Shown in pieces: positions 1 through 4,883 of a stretch of DNA of 5,345 nucleotides. The stretch lies in the NCBI RefSeq assembly GCF_014672695.1, contig NZ_CP053923.1:2286012-2291356 (forward strand), given 5' to 3'. The position numbers were made by a program, and so were the translations under genes. Below the pieces are notes generated by a model. That model saw only the letters and a program-made list of their open reading frames with translations. It did no database searches and had not been told where the DNA came from. Position 1 is the first letter of the stretch, and each line of letters begins with the position of its first letter. This DNA comes from Defluviicoccus vanus (GTDB lineage: Bacteria; Pseudomonadota; Alphaproteobacteria; Rhodospirillales; Defluviicoccaceae).

Positions 1-509
1 AAAAAGACCGGCCATGCGACCGAACAGGACCGCCCCGACATCCTGAAGCAGCGCGAGGCGTGGTTCGACGGCCAGATCGACCTGGCCCCGGAGCGCCTCG
101 TGTTCATCGACGAGACCTGGGCGAAGACCAACATGGGCCGTACCTACGGCCGCGCGCCCCGCGGCGAGCGGCTGCGCATGGGCTTCCCCCATGGCCACTG
201 GAAGACCACGACCTTCGTCGGCGCCCTGACCATGCGCGGCATGATCGCCCCCTTCGTGCTCACCGGAGCGATCAACCGCGACGCCTTCGATGCCTATGTC
301 GAGAAGGTGCTCGTCCCCGAGCTCCGCCCCGGCGACATCGTGATCATGGACAACCTGTCCAGCCACAAGGGGCCGCGCACCGATGCGCTGATCAAGGACG
401 CGGGCGCCAGCCTCCTCTTCCTGCCGCCCTACAGCCCCGACTTCAACCCCATTGAGAAGGCGTTCGCGAAGCTCAAGGCCCTGCTCCGCAAGGCCGCCGA
501 GCGCACCGT
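1..509 (+). repeat. Long direct repeat, copy A
   Basis: Read base by base, this stretch recurs at 4838-5345 in the same orientation. The only difference I find is one C in the C-run at 186-190 (five C here, four at 5023-5026). Both copies are cut by a window edge: the left edge falls inside the A-run of the frameshift site, and the right edge falls inside the transposase gene, so the true repeat is longer. It is either a second IS630 copy or end overlap of a circular or tandem molecule. Confidence 0.97.
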
Positions 510-609
510 CGAAGCCCTCTGGGCCGCCATCGGCCGCTTCGCCGACGACTTCACCCCAGCCGAGTGCGCAAACTACTTCAGCGCCTGCGGATACGATCCA
601 GACTGGTAG
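1..609 (+). CDS. IS630-family transposase, catalytic C-terminal part (partial)
   Basis: This is the DDE (Tc1/mariner-like) transposase domain that cuts and joins IS630 ends, normally at TA targets. The frame is open from base 1 to the TAG at 607-609 (202 residues). Counting from base 1, the catalytic residues are Asp37 in FIDETW, Asp117 in IVIMDNLSSH, and Glu152 in DFNPIEKAF. The last two are separated by 34 residues, the D34E spacing of this superfamily. The N-terminal helix-turn-helix part is missing because the window starts inside the A-run where the two frames of this gene are joined. There is no ribosome site of its own; a GTG at 100 is the first possible start in frame but would remove the first residues of the domain, so I treat the gene as 5'-truncated by the window. 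Joined to the first half as in copy B, the protein would be about 316 residues, normal for the family. Confidence 0.93.
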   Translation, partial: KKTGHATEQDRPDILKQREAWFDGQIDLAPERLVFIDETWAKTNMGRTYGRAPRGERLRMGFPHGHWKTTTFVGALTMRGMIAPFVLTGAINRDAFDAYVEKVLVPELRPGDIVIMDNLSSHKGPRTDALIKDAGASLLFLPPYSPDFNPIEKAFAKLKALLRKAAERTVEALWAAIGRFADDFTPAECANYFSACGYDPDW

Positions 610-612
610 GAT

Positions 613-637
613 TCCGCTCTAGCAGCCTGTCGGACTT
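613..637 (+). repeat. IS1182 left inverted repeat
   Basis: These 25 bases are the exact reverse complement of 2181-2205. The inner 15 bases (CAGCCTGTCGGACTT, 623-637) look like the true element tip. The outer ten (TCCGCT plus CTAG) may be half of a palindromic target and a duplicated CTAG. Confidence 0.93.
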
Positions 638-748
638 GCGTCTCGGGCGTCGCCGGACCTGCGTAGGGATCGGTGCGTCGGCGCCTCTGTCAGCGCCATT
701 TTGGGCGGTGCGGTCGCGCTGGCGCGCCTGCGGAACTGGCCGCGCAGG

Positions 749-2110
749 CTAGACGGCGCGGCTGAGGGCGAACATCCGCTTCAGGTTCCATGCCATGGTC
801 ACAAGCCTCCACTCGCCACGGGCGGCATTGAGCCCGCGCAGCAGGAACTGCCGGAACCCCAGCACGGACTTGATGATGCCAAACACTGGCTCGGGCGTCT
901 GCTTGCGCAGGGCGTAGAGCGCGCGGCCCTGCGGCGTGCGCAGCCGATACGCCATCGCCTGAACCGGGGTGGGGTCTTCGGGCGCCGGTGGCGCCGCAGC
1001 GAAGCGCTCTTGCAGGCTGAGATGATGCGCCTCGCGACCAAGTGCGATCAGCGGTTCGATCCCGCCGGCCACACAGGCCTGCACATTCGCCTCGCTGAAG
1101 TAGCCATTGTCCGCCAACAGCATGTCCGGCCTGCCGAGCACGTCCGGCAGAGTGCCGATCTTGTCCAGCATGGGTGTAAGCTGCTGCTTGTCGTTGGGCG
1201 CCTGCACCACGTCGGCGACCACCACCAGCAGACTGCCCGCCGCCACCGCCGCCTGCGCATTGTAGCACTGCTCAAAACCGCCGCCCGCCACCGCCATGAT
1301 GCGGCTTTCCTCGTCGGTCAGATTGATCTGATCCGTGGGCAGCGGCGTCGCCACCGGCGGCTTCGGCTCACGGCCCGTGGGCTTCTTGCCGGTGGCCGCT
1401 GCCTTGGCGTCCCGTGCTGCGAGTTTCGCCTGATGGTCTGCCTGCTCCCGTTCGAAGCGTTCCTTCGCGCGGGCCTCGATCTTCGCCCGGGCCTCGGCGA
1501 GCCTGGACAACCGTTCCTCACGTCGCGCCAATTCGTCGGGGATCGACATGCCGTCAGCGATGTCCACCTGGTCCGCCGCTTCTGCCTTGGCCATGAGATC
1601 GGCCACTTCGGCCTGCAGTTGGGCCTCCAGCTTGCCCGCATGGTCATAGGACAGCGCGCTGTGCCGGCTGGCATTGGCGTGGACCTTGGTCCCGTCGAGC
1701 CCGACCGTTCCCAGCTTCAGCACGCCCATCTCGCGCGCGAGCACCAGCACCTGGACGAACAGCTTCTCGATCTGCGGCAGAAAGCGTCGGCGGAACGCGG
1801 CGATGGTGTCATGGTCCGGATGATCGTTCGCCGCGATGAAGCGGAACGCCACGCTGTCATAGGTCGCCCGCTCCAGCTTGCGGCTGGAGAACACCCCGGT
1901 GGCGTAGCCGTAGATCAGAATGCCCAGCAGAAGGCTGGGGTGGTAGGACGCTTCCCCAGAGCCACGGTAGCTGCCGGTCATCGGCCGCAGATCCAGCCCC
2001 GCGATCACCTCCACCACGAACCGCGCCAAGTGCCGCTGCGGAAGCCACTCGTCCACCGACGGCGGCATCAGAAATCCGCTGTCGCGGTCGATCGGGCGGA
2101 AGTTGCTCAT
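749..2110 (-). CDS. IS1182-family transposase
   Basis: This is the DDE transposase of the IS1182 element, 453 residues and full length for the family. From the N-terminus it shows a DUF772-like region (about 15-110, with PPSVDEWLPQRHLARFVVEVI and the SYHPSLLLGILIYGY segment), then a catalytic core interrupted by a long charged, Ala/Glu/Arg-rich, probably coiled-coil insertion (about 156-240). The likely catalytic residues are Asp139 in GLDGTK, Asp334 in LLADNGYFSE, and Glu407 in QTPEPVFGIIK. All three are present and no internal stop is seen, so the enzyme is probably active. The frame extends upstream to 2395, but the ATG at 2110 starts the MSNFRPIDR sequence usual for this group, and starts farther upstream would read through the inverted repeat. 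The ribosome site in front of 2110 is poor. Transcription opposes the IS91 and IS630 genes. Confidence 0.95.
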   Translation of the reverse strand: MSNFRPIDRDSGFLMPPSVDEWLPQRHLARFVVEVIAGLDLRPMTGSYRGSGEASYHPSLLLGILIYGYATGVFSSRKLERATYDSVAFRFIAANDHPDHDTIAAFRRRFLPQIEKLFVQVLVLAREMGVLKLGTVGLDGTKVHANASRHSALSYDHAGKLEAQLQAEVADLMAKAEAADQVDIADGMSIPDELARREERLSRLAEARAKIEARAKERFEREQADHQAKLAARDAKAAATGKKPTGREPKPPVATPLPTDQINLTDEESRIMAVAGGGFEQCYNAQAAVAAGSLLVVVADVVQAPNDKQQLTPMLDKIGTLPDVLGRPDMLLADNGYFSEANVQACVAGGIEPLIALGREAHHLSLQERFAAAPPAPEDPTPVQAMAYRLRTPQGRALYALRKQTPEPVFGIIKSVLGFRQFLLRGLNAARGEWRLVTMAWNLKRMFALSRAV

Positions 2111-2152
2111 GCCGAAGAGGTCCGGGCCGGGGGCGTGAATCCATGCCCGGAT

Positions 2153-2182
2153 TCTATAACCCACAGCTCCGCCTCGCGTTAA
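2153..2182 (-). promoter_or_regulatory. Candidate sigma-70-type promoter of the IS1182 transposase
   Basis: On the minus strand a TTAACG (2182-2177) and a TATAGA (2158-2153) are separated by 18 bases, about 40 bases upstream of the ATG at 2110. The -35 hexamer reaches into the inner edge of the right inverted repeat, a common layout in insertion sequences. The call rests on motif and position only. Confidence 0.4.
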
Positions 2183-2205
2183 GTCCGACAGGCTGCTAGA
2201 GCGGA
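2181..2205 (-). repeat. IS1182 right inverted repeat
   Basis: This is the exact reverse complement of 613-637. The inner 15 bases are 2181-2195, CTAG is at 2196-2199 and AGCGGA at 2200-2205. Base 2206 onward no longer matches the other side. Confidence 0.93.
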
Positions 2206-2228
2206 GGCCGATCTGAGTGAATCGTTGG

Positions 2229-2247
2229 GGATTGAACGAACCCGCTG
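2229..2247 (+). repeat. Left arm of inverted repeat around the integrase-IS91 unit
   Basis: GGATTGAACGAACCCGCTG matches the reverse complement of 4353-4371 at 17 of 19 positions. It overlaps a small hairpin (CCCGC 2241-2245, loop TGTC, GCGGG 2250-2254). The two arms are more than 2 kb apart, and chance is unlikely though not excluded in GC-rich DNA. Confidence 0.55.
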
Positions 2248-2280
2248 TCGCGGGAGTGGGGTGATCGGTTAGCAGGGACA

Positions 2281-2333
2281 GCTCCCGTCTGAGAGGATTA
2301 CGGCGTGTTGAAGCCCTATTCTCAGACAGGAGC
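2281..2333 (+). promoter_or_regulatory. Leader hairpin that buries the integrase ribosome site
   Basis: GCTCCCGTCTGAG (2281-2293) can pair with CTCAGACAGGAGC (2321-2333) over 13 positions; the one departure from the exact complement is still a G-T type pair in one strand reading. The loop is 27 bases. The Shine-Dalgarno AGGAG (2328-2332), 7 bases before the ATG at 2340, lies in the 3' arm, so folding of the mRNA would hide it. This would keep expression low, especially on transcripts entering from outside. The structure is seen in sequence; the regulatory role is inferred. Confidence 0.5.
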
Positions 2334-2339
2334 ACCTCG

Positions 2340-2907
2340 ATGGCCGAGATGAGCCCTCTGCGCCGGCGCATGACCGAGGACATGACGGTCCGCAATCTGT
2401 CGCCGGCGACGCAACGGTCCTATCTGCACGCGGTCAGCAAGTTCAGCCGCCACTTCGGTCGCTCGCCGGACCAGCTTGGCCTGGAGGACGTGCGCGCGTT
2501 CCAGGTCCATCTGGTGTCGACCGGCATTTCGTGGCCGGCGCTGAACCAGACGGTGTGTGCCCTGCGGTTTTTCTACGGCGTGACGCTCGGGCACGGCGAG
2601 ATCCCGGAGCGGATCCCCGCGCGCGAGCCGCACAAGCTGCCAGTGGTGTTGAATGCCGATGAAGTGGTGCGCTTTCTCGAGGCGGTGCCCAGCCTGAAGA
2701 GCCGCGCTGCGCTGGCAACGGCCTATGCGGCACAGCTTCGCCACCCACCTGCTGGAGAACGGCACCGACATCCGCATCATCCAGGTGCTGCTTGGCCACG
2801 CCAATCTGTCGAGCACGGTCCGCTATACCCGGGTCTCGAACGGCCTGATCCGGCGAACGCAGAGCCCGCTCGACCGGCTGACGCTGGAGGTCGTGCCGCC
2901 CGCCTGA
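2340..2907 (+). pseudogene. XerC/D-like tyrosine integrase, internally deleted and frameshifted
   Basis: Residues 1-130 (2340-2729) carry the N-terminal SAM-like core-binding domain (SPATQRSYLHAVSKFSRHFG) and the start of the catalytic domain, ending in ATAYAA where relatives continue with a GLR motif. The C-terminal end resumes one frame over at about 2728 with RHSFATHLLENG, LLGHANLSST and VRYTRVS, ending at the TGA at 2905-2907. Kept are the Arg of the HxxR box (2728-2730), the His of LLGH (2797-2799) and the nucleophile Tyr (2824-2826). Lost are the first catalytic Arg, the beta-hairpin Lys and the first His of HxxR, roughly 110 residues by comparison with the family. The join sits on TGCGGC, which would occur at both deletion ends in a normal gene, suggesting a microhomology deletion. 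An inactive recombinase is expected. The start ATG has a good AGGAG. The first frame stays open to 3752, but only as out-of-frame readthrough over the next gene. Confidence 0.9.
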
Positions 2908-2919
2908 TGCGGCCGCACG

Positions 2920-4095
2920 ATGGCGGCCAGATGGGAGGTGGCGGATGTCTTCCGCCGCCATGGGGATGCTTATCGCCGGGCGCACGACGGCCATCTGGGC
3001 CGGGTCGAGCGGCGGGTGATGAGTGCGGTCGCGCTGTGCCGGACGGCGGCGCTGGGCGGCCATGCCGAGGGTTGCGCCGACTGCGGCTTCGTCCGCCACG
3101 CTTACAACTCCTGCCGCAACCGGCACTGCCCGAAGTGCCAGGGTCAGGCCCGCGCCGAGTGGCTGGCTGCCCGGCAGGCCGAGCTCCTGCCGGTGCCGTA
3201 CTTCCACGTCGTCTTCACGGTAGCGTCGCCGGCGGCCGAGATCGCCTTCCAGAACAAGCAGACGGTCTATGCCATCCTGTTCCGCACGGCGGCGGAGACG
3301 CTGCGCCGGATCGCCGCCGACCCGAATCACCTCGGGGCCGAGATCGGTCTCGTCGCCGTGCTCCACACCTGGGGCCAGACCCTGCAGCATCATCCCCATG
3401 TCCATTGCGTCGTACCCGGCGGTGGCCCGTCGCCCGACGGCACCCGCTGGGTCGCCTGCCGGCCCGGCTTCTTCCTGCCGATCCGCGTCCTCTCGCGGCT
3501 GTTTCGCCGGCTGTTCCTGGACGAACTGCGCGCCGCGTTCGACGCTGGTCAGCTCGGCTTGTTCGGCGATCTCGCCCACCTCGCCGACCCGGCCGGCTTC
3601 GCTCGTCGCCTCCGCGATCTGCGGCGGGCCGAATGGATCGTCTATGCGAAGCCGCCGTTCGGTGGGCCGGAACAGGTGCTGGCCTATCTCGCTCGCTACA
3701 CCCACCGCGTCGCCATCGCCAATTCGCGGCTGATGACCGTGACCGAGGATGACGTCACGTTCCGCTGGAAGGACTATCGTCACCACGGCAAATCGAAGGT
3801 CATGGCCCTCGACGCCGACGAGTTCATCCGCCGCTTCCTGCTCCACACCCTGCCGGACGGGTTCCATCGCATCCGCCATTACGGCTTCCTCGCAAACGGC
3901 CACCGCGCCGCGAAGCTGGCGCTGTGCCGCGAGTTGTTGGCCGCGCGACCGATCATCGAGCCCGCAACACCGACTGAGCCGAAGCAGGCCACCATTGCGT
4001 TCGATCGCTGCCCCTGCTGCGGCGGCGCGATGATCACCTTCGCCATCCTCCTTCGACCACCGCCCCGCCCCTCGTTCCGCCAGGACACCTCATGA
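2920..4095 (+). CDS. IS91-family HUH/Y2 rolling-circle transposase
   Basis: This 391-residue single-strand transposase of the IS91/ISCR type nicks one end of its element, attaches to it through tyrosine, and moves it by rolling-circle replication. Features in order: an N-terminal zinc-binding segment with Cys52, Cys55, Cys65, Cys70 and Cys73 (CADCGF, CRNRHCPKCQ); the HUH metal-binding motif His160-Val-His162 in QHHPHVHCVVPGG; and the paired nucleophile tyrosines Tyr256 and Tyr260 in AYLARYTHRVAIAN. Conserved FRWKDYRHHGKSK follows, then a C-terminal CPCCGG (Cys364, Cys366, Cys367). The gene looks intact. The ATG at 2920 follows the integrase stop by 12 bases in the same frame and has no clear ribosome site, so coupling to upstream translation is likely; the integrase frameshift may weaken it. 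From memory of relatives, the stretch before CPCCGG usually holds a DYRERY-type segment, which is absent here. Confidence 0.95.
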   Translation: MAARWEVADVFRRHGDAYRRAHDGHLGRVERRVMSAVALCRTAALGGHAEGCADCGFVRHAYNSCRNRHCPKCQGQARAEWLAARQAELLPVPYFHVVFTVASPAAEIAFQNKQTVYAILFRTAAETLRRIAADPNHLGAEIGLVAVLHTWGQTLQHHPHVHCVVPGGGPSPDGTRWVACRPGFFLPIRVLSRLFRRLFLDELRAAFDAGQLGLFGDLAHLADPAGFARRLRDLRRAEWIVYAKPPFGGPEQVLAYLARYTHRVAIANSRLMTVTEDDVTFRWKDYRHHGKSKVMALDADEFIRRFLLHTLPDGFHRIRHYGFLANGHRAAKLALCRELLAARPIIEPATPTEPKQATIAFDRCPCCGGAMITFAILLRPPPRPSFRQDTS

Positions 4096-4126
4096 GCCGC
4101 CGGCATCCTTGCCGCTCCGCCTGTCC

Positions 4127-4154
4127 GGCACCGACGCTGCCGTGCGTCGGTGCC
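4127..4154 (+). terminator. Strong hairpin after the IS91 transposase; terminator or element-end structure
   Basis: GGCACCGACGC (4127-4137) and GCGTCGGTGCC (4144-4154) form a perfect 11-bp stem with a 6-base loop, 31 bases after the transposase stop. There is no T-run after it, so if it ends transcription it is of the U-less kind. A structural role at the IS91 end is the alternative. Confidence 0.5.
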
Positions 4155-4180
4155 CATAGCCTTGTCCAACAGCCTGCCCG

Positions 4181-4202
4181 GCTGCGCCAGATCCGGCGCA
4201 GC
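4181..4202. repeat. Second perfect hairpin in the IS91 3' region
   Basis: GCTGCGCC (4181-4188) and GGCGCAGC (4195-4202) are perfect 8-bp arms around a 6-base loop. It lies 26 bases after the preceding hairpin. The function is unknown; tandem hairpins near the end of an HUH element could be recognised as single-stranded DNA, but this is inference. Confidence 0.5.
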
Positions 4203-4352
4203 GCCCCTCGAACGCGCGGTTCAGCTCACTGCCGCGACCAACCGCCCGGCATCGCCGGCCTCGACCGCTCCCGGGCAATTCTCATGCAGACCCGCCCGAA
4301 AGCTGTCTCGGACCACCAGACGCGGCAACAATCCCCATAGCTCGCCGGCCAT

Positions 4353-4371
4353 CCGCGGGTTCGCTCAATCC
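4353..4371 (-). repeat. Right arm of inverted repeat around the integrase-IS91 unit
   Basis: CCGCGGGTTCGCTCAATCC is the reverse complement, with two mismatches, of 2229-2247. Both arms carry the GAACCCGC core when read inward from the outside, and looser similarity continues inward (a GGGG-ending stretch about 15-20 bases in). Confidence 0.55.
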
Positions 4372-4476
4372 GGCTTCAATGAGGTCGCGCCGACGCACGC
4401 CAAACACCTCGTCACGCGACCTCACAGAAGCCTCCAGATTCCCATTGGGGGCTGGTTCTGATTCAAGATGTCTGCC

Positions 4477-4487
4477 GGAGGAGGAGG
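4477..4487 (+). promoter_or_regulatory. Ribosome binding site of the IS630 transposase
   Basis: GGAGGAGGAGG ends 9 bases before the ATG at 4497 and only 3 bases before the in-frame GTG at 4491. The spacing favours the ATG, which also gives the MSTALSLDLRVRVL start typical of this family. Confidence 0.75.
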
Positions 4488-4496
4488 CCGGTGGAC

Positions 4497-4883
4497 ATGT
4501 CGACAGCGCTTTCCCTCGATCTTCGCGTCCGGGTTCTCAAGGCGGTGGCGGAAGGCGCGAGCCATCGCGCGGCGGCGGCGCGGTTCGGCGTCAGCGCCGC
4601 CAGCGTGAGCCGATGGCGGGCGCTGGAGCGGACGCAGGGTGATCCGCGCCCTGGCCCGCTCGGCGGCGACCGCCGCTCCGCCCGCGTCGAGGCGCAAGGC
4701 GCGCTGATCCGGCAGCTGATCGAGGCGACGCCGGACGTCACCACCGAAGAGCTGCGCGCGACGCTGGCCGAGCGGGGCCACGGTTTCGGCTACGGCACGC
4801 TGCAGCGGTTCTTCCGCCGCCACGGGCTCACGCGCAAAAAAAGACCGGCCATGCGACCGAACAGGACCGCCCCGACATCCTGA
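4497..4883 (+). CDS. IS630-family transposase, N-terminal DNA-binding frame
   Basis: The 128-residue first frame is the DNA-binding half of the transposase. Residues about 20-46 (GASHRAAAARFGVSAASVSRWRALER) form the first helix-turn-helix, followed by a GDPRPGPLGGDRR linker. A second helical unit at about 70-110 (ELRATLAERGHGFGYGTLQRFFRRHG) ends in LTRKK. The genuine homology stops there; the last dozen or so residues after the A-run and the stop at 4881-4883 are out-of-frame reading of the catalytic segment. The frame needed to continue into the catalytic domain is -1 relative to this one, entered at 4836-4842. The short product alone could bind element ends and act as a repressor, an inference from other frameshifting insertion sequences. 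Confidence 0.9.
   Translation: MSTALSLDLRVRVLKAVAEGASHRAAAARFGVSAASVSRWRALERTQGDPRPGPLGGDRRSARVEAQGALIRQLIEATPDVTTEELRATLAERGHGFGYGTLQRFFRRHGLTRKKRPAMRPNRTAPTS
4836..4842 (+). promoter_or_regulatory. A7 slippage site joining the two transposase frames
   Basis: Seven A follow CGC. In the starting frame this reads CGC AAA AAA AGA; the catalytic frame reads AAA AAG ACC. One extra A in the mRNA (transcriptional slippage), or a -1 ribosomal slip on AAA, restores the family sequence LTRKKKT. A strict X XXY YYZ heptamer in the zero frame is not present, because the base before the first AAA is C, so polymerase slippage or single-site ribosome slippage fits better. Programmed frameshifting is known for IS630 members. 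A homopolymer read error (true length eight A) would also explain it. Confidence 0.7.

Larger units (their letters stand above)
1..614 (+). mobile_element. IS630-family insertion sequence, copy A, right part
   Basis: This is the 3' part of an IS630-type element: the catalytic frame of its transposase and a very short tail. The left part lies outside the window, or at 4437-4837 if the molecule is circular. The right boundary is placed near 614 because 607-614 and 589-601, read on the opposite strand, weakly match 4437-4444 (6 of 8) and 4452-4464 (10 of 13) in front of copy B, as expected for imperfect terminal inverted repeats. That match is weak and the spacing differs by 2 bases, so the boundary is tentative. 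The adjoining IS1182 element starts at 613, so the last bases may be shared or truncated. Confidence 0.7.
613..2205 (-). mobile_element. IS1182-family insertion sequence, complete
   Basis: The element is bounded by 25-bp perfect inverted repeats at 613-637 and 2181-2205, with one intact transposase gene on the minus strand between them. About 110 bp lie between the left repeat and the transposase stop, and about 70 bp between the right repeat and its start. The repeats contain CTAG at 619-622 and 2196-2199. The core may therefore be 623-2195 with 15-bp ends, inserted into the 16-bp palindrome TCCGCTCTAGAGCGGA with CTAG duplicated; insertion into palindromic targets is known for some members of this family. 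There is no other target duplication outside 613 and 2205. The element sits 3 bp after the IS630 stop codon and opposite in orientation to its neighbours. Confidence 0.88.
2229..4371 (+). mobile_element. IS91-type element with tyrosine-integrase gene; ends approximate
   Basis: A two-gene unit in one orientation: a decayed XerC/D-like integrase followed after 12 bp by an HUH/Y2 transposase. In many alphaproteobacterial genomes these two gene types occur side by side, so they are read as one mobile unit. The limits given are the arms of an imperfect 19-bp inverted repeat (17 matches) that encloses both genes. The true ends could lie somewhat outside, between 2206 and 2229 on the left and between 4371 and about 4436 on the right. 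Classic IS91 ends (oriIS and terIS) are not long inverted repeats, so the boundary call is tentative although the coding content is clear. Confidence 0.6.
4096..4436. other. Gene-free stretch between the IS91 and IS630 transposases
   Basis: I find no convincing gene here. Open frames across it (for example 4092-4340 and 4150-4461) lack ribosome sites and resemble no family I know. It holds two strong hairpins (4127-4154 and 4181-4202), a small GAAC-GCGCG-GTTC palindrome (4210-4222), and the right arm of the inverted repeat that brackets the integrase-IS91 unit (4353-4371). Most of it is probably the 3' non-coding end of the IS91-type element, including its replication origin or terminus. The part from 4372 to 4436 is unassigned. 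Confidence 0.6.

Noticed and set aside
680..702. Hairpin GGCGC/GCGCC followed by ATTTT, a possible terminator in the IS1182 left end
   Set aside because: The stem is only 5 bp with an 8-base loop and a short T-run; it is too weak to call in such GC-rich sequence.
701..2182. A 493-residue open frame on the plus strand opposite the IS1182 transposase
   Set aside because: It mirrors the intact minus-strand gene. Long antisense frames are usual in GC-rich DNA; the product is rich in His, Arg and Leu with no recognisable domain, and it crosses the right inverted repeat.
2730..3752. Continuation of the integrase frame for 340 more residues
   Set aside because: After the deletion join it is an out-of-frame reading of the integrase end and IS91 transposase (Pro, Arg and Gly rich), not a fusion protein.
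2443..3903. A 486-residue open frame on the minus strand opposite the integrase and IS91 genes
   Set aside because: It lies antisense to two clearly recognised genes, has no domain I recognise, and follows the composition of the opposite strand.
4092..4461. Small plus-strand frames in the region after the IS91 transposase
   Set aside because: They have no ribosome site and no family resemblance, and they overlap hairpins and the inverted-repeat arm.
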